From NCBI RefSeq assembly GCF_001729965.1, contig NZ_JRWK01000004.1, positions 97,043-161,042 of the forward strand: DNA of 64,000 nt, in the 5' to 3' direction. Under the pieces are notes generated by a model. It was not told the origin of the DNA, did not search any database, and worked only from the letters and a program-made list of their open reading frames with translations. Below, piece after piece: positions 28,192 through 38,865 of the stretch (its first letter is position 1; every line of letters starts with the position of its first letter). A program made the position numbers and the translations under genes. Source of the stretch: Methanosphaera sp. WGK6. GTDB taxonomy: Archaea; Methanobacteriota; Methanobacteria; Methanobacteriales; Methanobacteriaceae.

Positions 28192-29379
28192 ATGACAATA
28201 GCTTGGGGAACAGATACAGAATTAAATGATACAGAATTCTATAATAGAAAAAATGACATAGAATTACTATCCAATATATTAAACAGTAGCCAATATGGAT
28301 CTACACCTACTATTCTACTTACAGGAATTAGAGGTGTAGGAAAAACAGCACTAATTAAAAAATTAAAAAAAGAATTTGATAAAGATTACCTTGTAACATA
28401 CATAGATTTTGGAACATCATATGCATATCAAACAGGAAAACTAACACGAAAAAGTATAATGGAATTAATTTACCATGAAATAATAAAATCATGTAAAGAA
28501 GCAGGATTACAAACAATTGATAAAAAAATTGAAAAATTTTTCAAAACCCAAAATTTCAAAGTAAAAGAAATAATAGATTATAAAGGAATACCCTTACCAA
28601 TACCCGAAACAGAGCAAGATTATAGTAAATTAGCCAATTTTGTAATGGATTTACCACAAAAAATATATGAAGAATATCATGAAAAAATAAAAGGTGTTTT
28701 CCTATTTATTGATGAATTTCAATTAATTAAAGAGTTAGATGAACCTATAGATAGTTTTTTATGGTTTTTTAGAAGTAAAATACAATCTGAAAAAAATGTA
28801 GCATACATAATCTCAGGTAGTATGAGTCTAAAAGATAATCTTATTGAAGAAATTGCTGGAAAAAATGGTGCATTTGGAGGTAGACTATTAACAGTTCTTA
28901 TTGAACCTTTTACAAAAAATACTACTATATCCTATTTAAAAGAAAATGCACCTTATCTTAACTTCACCAAAGAAGGTTTTAATCAATTTTACACATGCAC
29001 CCAAGGTATTCCATTTTATATAAACACTTTTGCTAAAGTACTACCTCCTGATAAAACATTAGATAAAGAAATACTTATCACTGAATTTGAAAGTGCATTA
29101 GATTTACTTGCAGTTCATTTTATTAATGCATGGCTTCAATTAACTCTCCAGGAACAAAGAATAATTATATCCCTCATTGACAAGTCTAGAAAAAGAATTG
29201 AAATAGCAAATGAATTAGGTGTTACTAGTGGATCTTTAAGTAAATCTTTGAATAACTTACAAAATAAGATATTAATAGAATTTTCGGATAATAAATACAA
29301 AATTAATGACCCCATTCTAAAATTATGGCTTAAAAAAGAATATAAACGAAAAGGCCATTACCCACATAAAATCACATGA
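28192..29379 (+). CDS. Archaeal AAA ATPase with C-terminal winged helix (paralog 2 of 3)
   Basis: The 395-residue protein has Walker A GIRGVGKT (45-52), Walker B VFLFIDEFQ, sensor YIISGSMS, the GKNGAFGGR loop and a C-terminal winged helix (EIANELGVTSGSLSKSLNNL) followed by NDPILKLWLKK. It is closely related to 14921-16114: both begin AWGTDxELND and end YPH/YPY. It stands alone between two adhesin genes on the opposite strand. As with its paralogs, self-regulation is plausible but the upstream repeat is weak. Confidence 0.82.
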   Translation: MTIAWGTDTELNDTEFYNRKNDIELLSNILNSSQYGSTPTILLTGIRGVGKTALIKKLKKEFDKDYLVTYIDFGTSYAYQTGKLTRKSIMELIYHEIIKSCKEAGLQTIDKKIEKFFKTQNFKVKEIIDYKGIPLPIPETEQDYSKLANFVMDLPQKIYEEYHEKIKGVFLFIDEFQLIKELDEPIDSFLWFFRSKIQSEKNVAYIISGSMSLKDNLIEEIAGKNGAFGGRLLTVLIEPFTKNTTISYLKENAPYLNFTKEGFNQFYTCTQGIPFYINTFAKVLPPDKTLDKEILITEFESALDLLAVHFINAWLQLTLQEQRIIISLIDKSRKRIEIANELGVTSGSLSKSLNNLQNKILIEFSDNKYKINDPILKLWLKKEYKRKGHYPHKIT

Positions 29380-29504
29380 AGAAATTAAACCTTCTTAAAT
29401 TCTTTTAGATATAATAATAAAATAAAAAAAAAGTATCTATAAAAATTAAATTAATCAAAATATTTTAAAAATAAGATATTAGAATTCTAGTTAACATTAT
29501 AAAA

Positions 29505-29561
29505 GAAAAGTAATGGAAGTTATTGTATTAAACAATTTTTACTTCCACTTATTTACTTTTC
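29505..29561 (-). terminator. Long hairpin at the end of the broken adhesin
   Basis: GAAAAGTAATGGAAGT (29505-29520) pairs with ACTTCCA (29541-29547) and TTACTTTTC (29553-29561), with a five-base bulge. On the minus strand it directly follows the adhesin stop codon and leads into a T-rich tract. Similar in placement to the terminator at 17231-17284. Confidence 0.55.
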
Positions 29562-32500
29562 CTAGTTTTTTATTGTTAGTTCTGTTGTGGTATTTCTACC
29601 TTCTAGGTATGCTTGTCTATCTCCTGATACTACCATTACATCATTAAATGTTTTTGCTTTTGTTACATTTACATCTTTGATGTCTATGATTCCATTTCTT
29701 ACTGTGTAGAAGATTGTGTTATTTTCTGCATCTCTTATTGTTGCATTATTTACTTTTACACAAACTTTATTTACTCCTACTAGTAGGTTTCCTTTGTAAT
29801 CTGTTATGTTTCCTGTTATGTTCATGGTTTTTGTTGTGTTGTCTATGATTACTTTTGTAAATTGTATGTTTATTGGTGATTTTTCTACGTGGAATACTGT
29901 GGTGTTTCTTGTATCTGGGTAGAAGATATCATTTTGGTAGACTGCTTCTACTGTGTAGTTTCTGGTATTGTTTTTTCCATCGTCACTTGCCATACCTATT
30001 GGTACATGGTAGGTGTATTTTGCTGTGTTATTTTCTACTTTTACTTTAACTACTTTTCCACTTGCATCTTTAAGTGTTACTCCATTTAGTTTGAAGATCA
30101 CATATCCGTCTTCATTTATTGCTGTCATGTTTGTTCCATGTGGTGTTATATCTTTGAGGTGTGCGGTGAATTCTATGTCTACATCTTGTTTTGTTGTGTT
30201 TATTGTTGTTACTGTGATTTGTGCGGTTCTTTTTGCTATTTCTGCGGTTGTAATATCAGATGTGTTTGCTTCATAATTGTAGGATCCACTGTATGATGCA
30301 GATAAGTTTTTAGCATTTCTTAAGTATAAGTCTGCTGTTAATGTGTAGGTTACTACTCCATCTACTACTTTGAATTTAAGTGGTGCTTCTGTACTATTAA
30401 ATGATCCATCATTTCTTAGTGTTTTACCATTTAATTTAAATACTAGGTTACCACCATTTACTTTATCACCATAAATATCTGTTACATATGCAGTTAGGGT
30501 GAATTGTTCACCAATAACACTTTTAACTGGATTTATTATGATAATTGTAGCTCTTTTTTCTACGTTGAATGTGGTTTTATTTGTGCTTGGATTGTATGAT
30601 TTGTTTCCATTGTAATTTACAGTTACATTATTTGTTCCTAGAACTTTTGTAGTGTAGTTTACACTGTATTTTCCATTTGCATCTGTTATTACTTTTATTG
30701 TTTCATCATCGTTTACTGAAATGGTTATTTCAGCATTTGGTACGATGTCATTATCTTCGTCACGTAATTCTCCTTGTATTTCAACGTTTGAACCTATTTT
30801 CACGGTGTTGTTTGTTATCACAGTTATTGTTGTGTCTTTTACTATTTCTATGTATGCTGTTTTGTTTATTGGCTGGTAGCTTTTATCTTCTGAGATGTAT
30901 TCGAGTATTATGTTGTTCTCGAATGTTAAGCTACTTTTTGGTATTGTTACTGTTACGTTTCCATTGTTTACTGGGAATTGTTCTGTGTAGTATTCACCAT
31001 TTATGTTTACTTTCACATACCCGGTTCTTACTGTGTCATTGTATACGTTTCTTATGTTTATTGTGTAGTTTAATGTGTATATGTTATCATTTAATGTGAT
31101 TGTCACATCATCAGGACTGCTTGTTTCAAGATAGTTGCTTATGTAGATGTTATTTGTAGTGTTTTGTGATGAGAAGTCATTAAATAACATGTCTCGTTTA
31201 AAGTCGGTGTTATTATAGAAGCTGTTTCCAGTTACATTTATATTTGTACTTGTTTCACTGTATACTACGTAACTGTTTTCATCACTTACTGTATTGTTAA
31301 ATACGTAGTTTTTATCGAGTATTGTTGATCCATTGTTGTATATTACTGATGTAATTCCATTAGATGATGTTATGTTGTTTGCATTAATTGTAGTGTTACC
31401 AGTTAAGGTGTATATTGTAGCACCAGCATCTGCAGTGTTACCTGCTAAGATATTGTTGGTTATTATAACAGTACTGTTATCATTTGCAACTGCTCCACCA
31501 CGTGTTGCATTATTACATGTTATATTGTTACTAGTTATGTTGGTACTTCCGAATTGACTAGCAATAGCTCCACCATAAATACCAGTGTTGTTTACTAGTT
31601 GATTACCCTCAATTACGGTTATACCATTTTCATTAGCAATAGCACCACCATTAGTAGCATTATTACAAGTCATGGTGTTGTTTATGATGTTACCAGAACC
31701 AGCCATAATTGCAACACCAGCACCATTATATGCAGTGTTGTTAATCATGGTATTATTAGTTACATTGGTAACTGCTGTTCCATAAACTCTGGTTCCACCA
31801 ACTGCTCCACCATTGGTAGCATTGTTGTTAATGAAAGTGTTATTAGTAACAACAGTTCTGGAATCTACATTACCAACAGCACCTCCACTTCCAGCAGTGT
31901 TATTAGCAAAATAGGAGTTATCCACAATAGATAAACCACCAGAATATGTACCGACAGCACCACCAAAAGCGGATTCTAACTGAACATTACTGTAAGGATC
32001 ATCTGTTTTACCGGTAGCATTAGCTTTGTTACCAGAGAAAGAACTGTTGAAAATTCTGGTTATAGCTGAACTACTGTATGTTGCAACTGCTCCACCATAT
32101 GATGATGGTCCACTGACTGTGTTGTTAATAAATGTACAGTTAATTATATCAACAAATCCATCATTGTTAGTAATTGCTCCTCCAAGGTTACCGAATAATG
32201 AATTTCCACTTACTGAATTGTTCTCAAATGTACAGTTATTTAGTGTTAGATATGTATTTCTGTTGTAGATTGCACCACCATAAGCATACATTAACATACC
32301 CCATCTTGTGTTTTGATATCCTTTACCGTTGGTAAATATGATATTGTTTATGGTTATGTTACATAATGATGAACTAGTTCCTATATTATACCATATAGCA
32401 GTGGTACCTTTACCTTCAAAGATAACTGTTCCATTACCAATTACGTTTAATTTGAAATTAGCACATCCTTCATATGATGTGTATATTAATCCAGTAGAAT

Positions 32501-32912
32501 ATTTACCTTCTTGAACAATAATGTTTGTATTGTTAAATTGATTTTGATTATATGGGAATTTTGTAAATACTGAATCAAAATCATATGCTGTTTCTGGTGT
32601 TAAACCATCATTAGTTGATTTACCATCTACTGCTACATAATATGTTTTTTTATCTTCTGTAGCTGTATCATCATCTTTTTTTATACTTTTAGTATTTGCT
32701 GAATAGTCAATTTCCTTATTTTATATTTTATTGCTAGTTGAAACTGTTGTTTCAACATTAATTACTTCACTATCTATAGAACTCACTGAATCGCTACTTA
32801 TATCACTAGTTGAATTACTAGAAATATCTGTTGCTGATATTGTTGAAAATCCTAATACCATTATGAATATTAGCATTACAAATAAGATACTTTTTGAGTG
32901 AGTTTTTGTAAT
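29562..32912 (-). pseudogene. Adhesin-like protein gene with ATT start and internal TAA
   Basis: One uninterrupted frame covers the gene except for a TAA at 32721-32723 (codon 64). The 5' end has a strong AAGGAGG site seven bases before ATT (32910-32912) where ATG is expected. From there the text is a good signal peptide (TKTHSKSILFVMLIFIMVLG, then STISATD). After the stop come a beta-helix domain and the same C-terminal Ig modules as the giant adhesin. The first ATG after the stop is at 32297, inside the beta-helix and without a secretion signal, so a 911-residue product from there would not be exported. Most likely a silenced gene. Confidence 0.75.
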
Positions 32913-33296
32913 AAGCTCGCCTCCTTATTAATGTAAATAATTAAAAAAATAATTATTTAACAATTTCTTTTGTGTATCTTCTTATTAATAAAGGTTATTA
33001 TAATTTTTAAAGGAATTTAATTCATGTTATTTGATAATTAGTTTATTTAAAAATAGTTAATGGTAACTTAGAGGTGGTAAATGACATTTATTTGGAGTTA
33101 TTTTTTTTATTTAATTGTATTGTCTTTTAAATTATGATGAGTATAATGATTATTTTAATATTTGTCTATAGGGCTATTGTAAGAATTATTTTATGAAATT
33201 AAAGTATAAATAAATGTTTAATAAATAAATGAATAGTTTTATAAGAGTATTATATGGTTTATTTTAAAAATTAATGAGGAAGAAGATTGTATGAAT
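32913..33296. other. Gene-free stretch with a tiny reading frame
   Basis: AT-rich spacer holding the promoter of the broken adhesin. A GAGGTGGTAA ribosome-site-like run precedes an 18-codon hydrophobic frame (33081-33137, MTFIWSYFFYLIVLSFKL). Nothing else recognisable. Confidence 0.35.
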
Positions 33297-33770
33297 TTAT
33301 TGTTCGATAAATTCTTTAAGTTTACCTATGTCTTCTCTTCCTGTTAATCTTTCTCCGTTTTTCCAGTTAATTTCAGGGTATTCTTGGGTTATTTTTGTTT
33401 CTACTTCGTTTATTCCTGTTCCACCAGATGTTACAAATATTTTAATTGTTTTATTAGTAAAATTATTATTTTCTAGGAATGTTTTGATGATTGCTGGTGC
33501 TGTATACCACCATACTGGAAATCCTAGAATTATGTTGTCATAGTTTGTTATGTCTATGTTGGATGCTATTTCTGGTCTTATGTTGTTGTTTTCTTTTTCT
33601 TGTGTTGTTCTGCTGTTTGAGTCATTCCAGTTTAGATCTGCATTTGTATATTCATCTACTGGTTTTATTTCATAGATGTCATCATTGTTTATTTGTGCTA
33701 GTTTTTGTGCTATGTTTTTTGTTACTTTATTTGTACTTGCTGAGAAGTATATTATTGCTGTTTTTGTCAT
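33297..33770 (-). CDS. Flavodoxin
   Basis: The 157-residue protein has the flavodoxin phosphate-binding loop at the N-terminus (FSASTNKVTKNIA, 9-21), the aromatic FMN-shielding stretch GFPVWWYTAPAII and the VTSGGTGI loop. It is a small cytoplasmic FMN electron carrier; the NDSNSRTTQEKE insert is common in the larger archaeal and clostridial flavodoxins. It is divergent from the phosphoribosyltransferase gene at 33941, sharing a 170-base promoter region. Confidence 0.88.
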   Translation of the reverse strand: MTKTAIIYFSASTNKVTKNIAQKLAQINNDDIYEIKPVDEYTNADLNWNDSNSRTTQEKENNNIRPEIASNIDITNYDNIILGFPVWWYTAPAIIKTFLENNNFTNKTIKIFVTSGGTGINEVETKITQEYPEINWKNGERLTGREDIGKLKEFIEQ

Positions 33771-33940
33771 ATTTTATTTAACTCCATATTTTATATCTAT
33801 AGATTTTAATTTTAAAATCCATATATATAAGATTATTTTTCAATATATATAAATATATCTTAAGATAAAATACTATTAAAAAAAAATTAAATTTAAACAC
33901 CTGAAATATAATAAAACTAGAAATAAGAGGGAGTGAAGAC

Positions 33941-35362
33941 ATGATAGAAAATAATATTTGTTTATTAACTGATAGTTACAAGGTAACCCACCATTATTTT
34001 TATCCAGAAAATACTGAGAAAATATATTCATATATGGAAAGCAGAACTGGGTCTGAATTTAATAAAACAATATTTTATGGCTTACAATATATTATAAAGA
34101 AATATCTTGAAGGTCAAGTTGTAACAGAAGAAAAAGTATATGAAGCAAAAAATATTATAGACCAACATATTGGTAAAGATATATTTAATCTAGATGACTG
34201 GTTATACATTGCAGATAAACTTGAAGGAAAACTACCAATTGAAATAAAAGCAGTTAGTGAGGGAACACCTGTAGATATTAGTAATGTATTAATGACTGTG
34301 GTAAATACTGATAAACGATGTTATTGGCTACCAAACTACTTAGAACCACTACTGTTACAGGTATGGTATCCATCCACAGTAGCAACATTATCTGCAGAAG
34401 TACGTAAGATGTTTGATTTCTATCTTAATGTTACCTCATCTAGTAGAGATAACCTTGAATTCATGTTACATGACTTTGGTTATAGAGGTGCAAGTTCCAC
34501 TGAATCAGCAAGTCTTGCAGGTTCTGCACATCTTCTAAGTTTTTCTGGAACAGATACAATACCAGCACTAAGTATACCAGAAAACTATTATAATTCAAAA
34601 GAATTATATGGTTATTCAGTTCAAGCTACAGAACATAGTGTTATGACAGCTCAAGGTATTAAACATGAAATGGATCAAGCAATAAATGTTATAAAACATG
34701 CACATGATGGTATTCTTTCAATGGTTATTGATAGTTATAATTATAAGAATTTCCTAGTAAATGCATGTAATAGTGAATATGAACTTAATAGTTATATTAG
34801 AGCATTTCTTGAAAGATGTGATACAAATAAAGTAGTATTTCGTCCAGATAGTGGTGAACCTATATCCACTACTATTGATTGTCTAGAAATTATTGGAGAA
34901 GGATTTGGTACAACACAAACCAGTAATGGTTATAAAGTATTTGATGCTAATGTAGGTCTATTATGGAGTGATGGTCTTGATTACAAGGTTATACGAGATA
35001 TCTTATTTAGTATGAAATCCCAAGGATGGGCTGCTGAAAACATAATATTTGGTATGGGTGGTGGATTACATACTAGTGTTAATCGTGATACTCAACGTAA
35101 TGCATTTAAATCATCAGCTCAACAAAGAAGTGGCGTATGGTATGATATATTTAAAAAACCATTAGATAGTAGTAAGAAATCCAAATCTGGAAGATTTAAA
35201 TTAATTAGAGAAAATAACATATATAAAACGGTTCCAATAGATTCTGAAGGTATTGATTGTTTACAGACAGTTTTCAGAAATGGAGAACTTTTAGTTGATG
35301 ATAGCTTTGAAAACATAAGAAGTAGAGCAAGAAGTTATATTAGTCATCCAAAATTAGTATAA
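33941..35362 (+). CDS. nadV: Nicotinamide phosphoribosyltransferase
   Basis: The 473-residue enzyme of the NAMPT family makes NMN from nicotinamide and PRPP in NAD salvage. Diagnostic stretches are LLTDSYKVTHHYFYP (9-23), YMESRTGSEF, the HDFGYRGASSTESA block, VFRPDSGEP (PRPP site) and FGMGGGLHTSVNRDTQRNA. Length is close to the 491 residues of the human enzyme. GGGAGTGA gives a strong ribosome site. No NAD-pathway neighbour is next to it; it is a monocistronic-looking unit divergent from flavodoxin. Confidence 0.92.
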   Translation: MIENNICLLTDSYKVTHHYFYPENTEKIYSYMESRTGSEFNKTIFYGLQYIIKKYLEGQVVTEEKVYEAKNIIDQHIGKDIFNLDDWLYIADKLEGKLPIEIKAVSEGTPVDISNVLMTVVNTDKRCYWLPNYLEPLLLQVWYPSTVATLSAEVRKMFDFYLNVTSSSRDNLEFMLHDFGYRGASSTESASLAGSAHLLSFSGTDTIPALSIPENYYNSKELYGYSVQATEHSVMTAQGIKHEMDQAINVIKHAHDGILSMVIDSYNYKNFLVNACNSEYELNSYIRAFLERCDTNKVVFRPDSGEPISTTIDCLEIIGEGFGTTQTSNGYKVFDANVGLLWSDGLDYKVIRDILFSMKSQGWAAENIIFGMGGGLHTSVNRDTQRNAFKSSAQQRSGVWYDIFKKPLDSSKKSKSGRFKLIRENNIYKTVPIDSEGIDCLQTVFRNGELLVDDSFENIRSRARSYISHPKLV

Positions 35363-35943
35363 ATACATTATTTATTTTCCCCCATTTTTATTTTTTTATC
35401 TATAAATTCTCTTATTTTAAACAATCTTAGAAATACCTGAAATATAATTATATAATTAATAAAAGTTATACTAATTTCCCCAAATATTTAAACATTATAT
35501 AATCAATATTCTAATAAAACTATAAATAGTATAACACATATATTATAATTATAAAAATATTAAGAATTAAATTCTTAAAAATTAAGATGTGTGGTGTTAA
35601 AGCATGACTATTAAAAAAACATTTCTAAGAAAAATGATATTAAAATACAAATTATAAAAAAAATATTGAATAAAAGACTATTATACAGAAAAAAGTATTA
35701 TCTTTAATTCATTGATAAATTTAATAGTATTTCTATACTATTTAAATAAAAATTCTTTCTAAAATTATTTTTTTTATTGAAAATAATCATTTTTTACTTC
35801 TTTTTAAATACATAATACTTTCATAAATTATTATTAAAATAATTCTTCAATAATTGTTTAAAATATAAAAAAGAGAAATATAGAAGATTATATGGTGATT
35901 AGTATAATTAAAATTTCTAGTTTAATTATATAACTAGATTATT
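35363..35943. other. Gene-free stretch
   Basis: About 580 very AT-rich bases between two converging genes. A 17-codon frame at 35604 (MTIKKTFLRKMILKYKL) is the only thing resembling coding sequence and I do not trust it. No hairpin, repeat or RNA gene seen. Confidence 0.5.
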
Positions 35944-37098
35944 CTAATTTGTAGCATACTTCTGTACTCTTATTGTTAGTGCTATGAATGTTAGTATAAA
36001 CATTACTATTGATAGTATTATTATATATTGTACTCCACTACTTATTACTATTAGTCCAGCAAGGGTTGTTCCAATTGTTACTCCTATATTTCCCATACTG
36101 AGAAATACCCCATTTGCAAATTCAGGTGCTTGTGGTGCTGCTGAGACTATCCAGTATTGTGCTATGTCATTTTCTATTCCTGCAAGTAGTCCCCATAGTG
36201 CCATGATTATTATGGTCGGTATTGTTTGTTTACATACAATAAAGAGTATTGCTAGTAGTATCATCATGATAAATGGAAATGTTAGTACTGTTTTGTTTGT
36301 GTTTTTTGTAAGTAGTTTAGATCCTAGCCAGTTTCCTATGATTGATGCTACTCCGTAGATAAATAGTGTTATTGTTAGTTGTATTCCTATAATATGTGTC
36401 ATTGATGATAAGAATTCTGATATGTATCCATATGATGCGTATAGTGCTCCGTTTAGTAGTATTACTCCTATTGATGATGCTATGAATATTCCTGTTTTTG
36501 CTACTGATACTTGTGAGCCATATGATTGTTTTTGTCCAGGTAGTTGTGGAAAGAGAGTTATTGTTCCTATTAGTGCTATTAAGTTTACTGTTGTAAACCA
36601 GAGCATTGCTGCTTGATATCCCATGTAATTTGCAAATAGTGTTGTTATAGGTACTCCTATAATCATTCCTGCACTTACACCCATTATTACTTTGGATACT
36701 GCATCTTGTTTTTCTTCTTCTGGTACTATTTCTGCAGCTACTGTTAGTGCTAGTCCACAGTATACTGGATGTACAAATGCGGGTATTATTCTAAATATCA
36801 GTGCTAGTGTGAAGTTTTTGGTTAGAGCACTTAGTATTGTGAATATTACAAATATTGTTAGTACGAATGTGAATGTTTTTTTACGTTCAAATTTACTAAA
36901 TAGTAATGGCATAAATAACGCTGATATTGCTATTATTAGTGCAAACATGCTTACAAATAGTCCTGCTTGTGCTATGTTTATGTTGAAGTATTGTGCTGCT
37001 TCTGGTAGTATTCCTACCATTCCCATTTCTGTACTTAGTATTCCGAAGGTTCCTAGTACTAGTATTGCTATTATTTTGTTTGTTTTGTTTTTTTCCAT
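35944..37098 (-). CDS. MFS transporter, DHA1-like
   Basis: The 384-residue protein has about 12 membrane helices. It begins with the major-facilitator helix 1 text LGTFGILSTEMGMVGILPE and the motif-A-like loop FSKFERKKTF between helices 2 and 3, and has the GVSAGMIIGVPITT helix 5 motif seen in AraJ/YdhP-type sugar or drug exporters. It acts in the cytoplasmic membrane; substrate cannot be read from the sequence. AAGGAGATG precedes ATG 37098. The tRNA-Asn gene lies divergently upstream. Confidence 0.85.
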   Translation of the reverse strand: MEKNKTNKIIAILVLGTFGILSTEMGMVGILPEAAQYFNINIAQAGLFVSMFALIIAISALFMPLLFSKFERKKTFTFVLTIFVIFTILSALTKNFTLALIFRIIPAFVHPVYCGLALTVAAEIVPEEEKQDAVSKVIMGVSAGMIIGVPITTLFANYMGYQAAMLWFTTVNLIALIGTITLFPQLPGQKQSYGSQVSVAKTGIFIASSIGVILLNGALYASYGYISEFLSSMTHIIGIQLTITLFIYGVASIIGNWLGSKLLTKNTNKTVLTFPFIMMILLAILFIVCKQTIPTIIIMALWGLLAGIENDIAQYWIVSAAPQAPEFANGVFLSMGNIGVTIGTTLAGLIVISSGVQYIIILSIVMFILTFIALTIRVQKYATN

Positions 37099-37231
37099 TT
37101 TTCATCTCCTTAGTGTAATAATGATATTATTTAATAGTTATCTTATAAAAGTATAGTATTATGTATGTAAAAAGAAGTATATAAAGACATACAAAATAAT
37201 ACAACTCATTAATAAAAAATGTAATAGAATT

Positions 37232-37249
37232 AAAGAAACCTTTATATAG
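37232..37249 (+). promoter_or_regulatory. BRE/TATA promoter of tRNA-Asn
   Basis: AAAGAAACC followed by TTTATATA (37241-37248) is a textbook archaeal BRE plus TATA box, about 37-44 bases before the mature tRNA 5' end, so transcription would start near 37268-37272. Confidence 0.75.
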
Positions 37250-37284
37250 TATAAAAAACAAAGTATGAAATAGAATTATATTAT

Positions 37285-37357
<73 letters not shown>

Positions 37358-37488
37358 CTAACAATAAATTCTTTTATTTTTTTAAAAAAACTTTACTAAA
37401 AACTAATAATTTAACAATAAGATAATACTATCTTCAAAAAAAAATTAAATTATATGAAAATAAACTATTTACTTTTAGAGATGACTTA

Positions 37489-38135
37489 ATGAATATATAT
37501 GAAAGACTACTTCGCTATATACTAGGACTATTTATCATAACAGTTGGTATAGCATTTTCATTAAAATCAAACCTAGGATCATCACCCGTTAGTACAATAC
37601 CCTACACACTAACAGTAGTATGGAGTGTAGAAATAGGACAAGCAACAATATTATTCCAATCAACACTAGTTTTAATACAAATAATACTACTTAGAAGAAA
37701 ATTCCAACTACGAAACTTAGGACAAATAATTGTCGGAATACTTTTTGGATATTTCACAAGTTTTTCAGTATACATATATCATTTATACCAGAATCTACCA
37801 CAATAACAATCTCATTAATATATATGATAATAAGCATTGTATTAATAGCACTAGGATTATTTACATACCTACCACCTAATCTAATACCACTACCAGTAGA
37901 AGGAGTAACACAAACAATAGCACTAGTAACAAAACAACCATTTCCAAAAATAAAGGTAGGATTTGATACAACAGTAGTAGCACTATCTCTCATAACATGT
38001 TTAGTCATGATAAAGTCCCCTGGAAGTGTTGGTGTAGGAACAGTAATATCAGCACTACTAGTAGGAACTGTACTTAAATACATAGTAAAAATATTTGAAT
38101 ACTTCAAAGGATACAATCCACTAGTAATAAAATAG
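37489..38135 (+). pseudogene. YczE/YitT-like membrane protein gene with a frameshift
   Basis: Two frames make one protein. The first (37489-37806) has helices and the family text LKSNLGSSPVSTIPYTL; the second (open from before 37770 to 38135) carries SFIPESTTITISLIYMIISI and the helices around KIKVGFDTTVVALSLITC. The switch falls near 37755-37775, where a loss of one base (or gain of two) puts FTSFSVYI and SFIPEST in different frames. Joined length would be about 215 residues, the usual size of YczE-like integral membrane proteins. Recent mutation or sequencing error is possible, since both parts are otherwise well preserved. Confidence 0.7.
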
Positions 38136-38161
38136 TTATAAAAAAAAATAATAGAAAAAAT

Positions 38162-38260
38162 TTAATCTTCCTCTTCCTCATCTTTTCGAGCACGTTCTTT
38201 TTTCTCTTTTTCAAGTTCAGAATCCTTGATTTTATTAAGTAATTCATTAACCTTATTCAT
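38162..38260 (-). CDS. Small charged protein, 32 residues
   Basis: The frame from ATG 38260 reads MNKVNELLNKIKDSELEKEK and ends in a KKERARKDEEEED tail at 38162. GGAG sits nine bases before the ATG. It lies 33 bases after the 38294-38674 gene on the same strand and could be co-transcribed. The sharply amphipathic, charge-rich helix makes a real micro-protein plausible, but there is no family to compare. Confidence 0.4.
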   Translation of the reverse strand: MNKVNELLNKIKDSELEKEKKERARKDEEEED

Positions 38261-38293
38261 AAAGATAAACTCCATAAACATGAAAGTAATATT

Positions 38294-38674
38294 TTAGATT
38301 TTTAAACGTTTAACATACAAATAGGATTGATGAGCAATACTTACACCATACTGTATATCTACCTTACTTGTAATATTATATGAAACAATATCTACACCAC
38401 CACGACCATTAAATGCATCAACATCACATTTACTTGCAAAGTCAACAACACGTTCATAAGGCATGTCAATAGCAACACGAATATGATCATCTTCTGGATA
38501 AATTTTCACAAAATCCATATCTCTTATCTGGTATGATATATATTCATCAGTAATATTTTCAACCATACTAAGAGTAAATTTTTTAATTCTATCCATTTCC
38601 TGGATAAGTTCTTCTCTAAGGGGATAATTTTCATCATTTAATATTTCAGTTACACTCTTATCTTGATAAGTCAT
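38294..38674 (-). CDS. Hypothetical DUF5655-like protein
   Basis: The 126-residue protein has a helical first half (LREELIQEMDRIKKFTLSMV) and a strand-rich second half with VKIYPEDDHIRVAIDMPYER and a distinctive FNGRGGVDIVSYNI motif before a C-terminal strand pair. The second half resembles DUF5655-type domains that accompany restriction and transport proteins; this is a weak impression. GAGTGAT is the likely ribosome site. Confidence 0.5.
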   Translation of the reverse strand: MTYQDKSVTEILNDENYPLREELIQEMDRIKKFTLSMVENITDEYISYQIRDMDFVKIYPEDDHIRVAIDMPYERVVDFASKCDVDAFNGRGGVDIVSYNITSKVDIQYGVSIAHQSYLYVKRLKI

Positions 38675-38865
38675 TATTAATCACTCTTTAATATATTATA
38701 TGAATTTCATAACATAAAAATATTTTAATCACAACATACAAACCAGTTAAAAATCTATTTTTAATATGATGACACCTATACTAGATGACTAATTTTTATA
38801 GAAAAAATGGGCTTGTAAAAAAAGATATAAAAAGTAAAAGACAAATAAAATAACAAAGTGATAAA

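Noticed and set aside
32721..32723. Stop-codon recoding in the broken adhesin
   Set aside because: The codon is TAA, not the TAG used for pyrrolysine, and the start codon is also abnormal.
35604..35657. 17-codon peptide MTIKKTFLRKMILKYKL
   Set aside because: No convincing ribosome site, Lys-rich composition typical of random AT-rich sequence.
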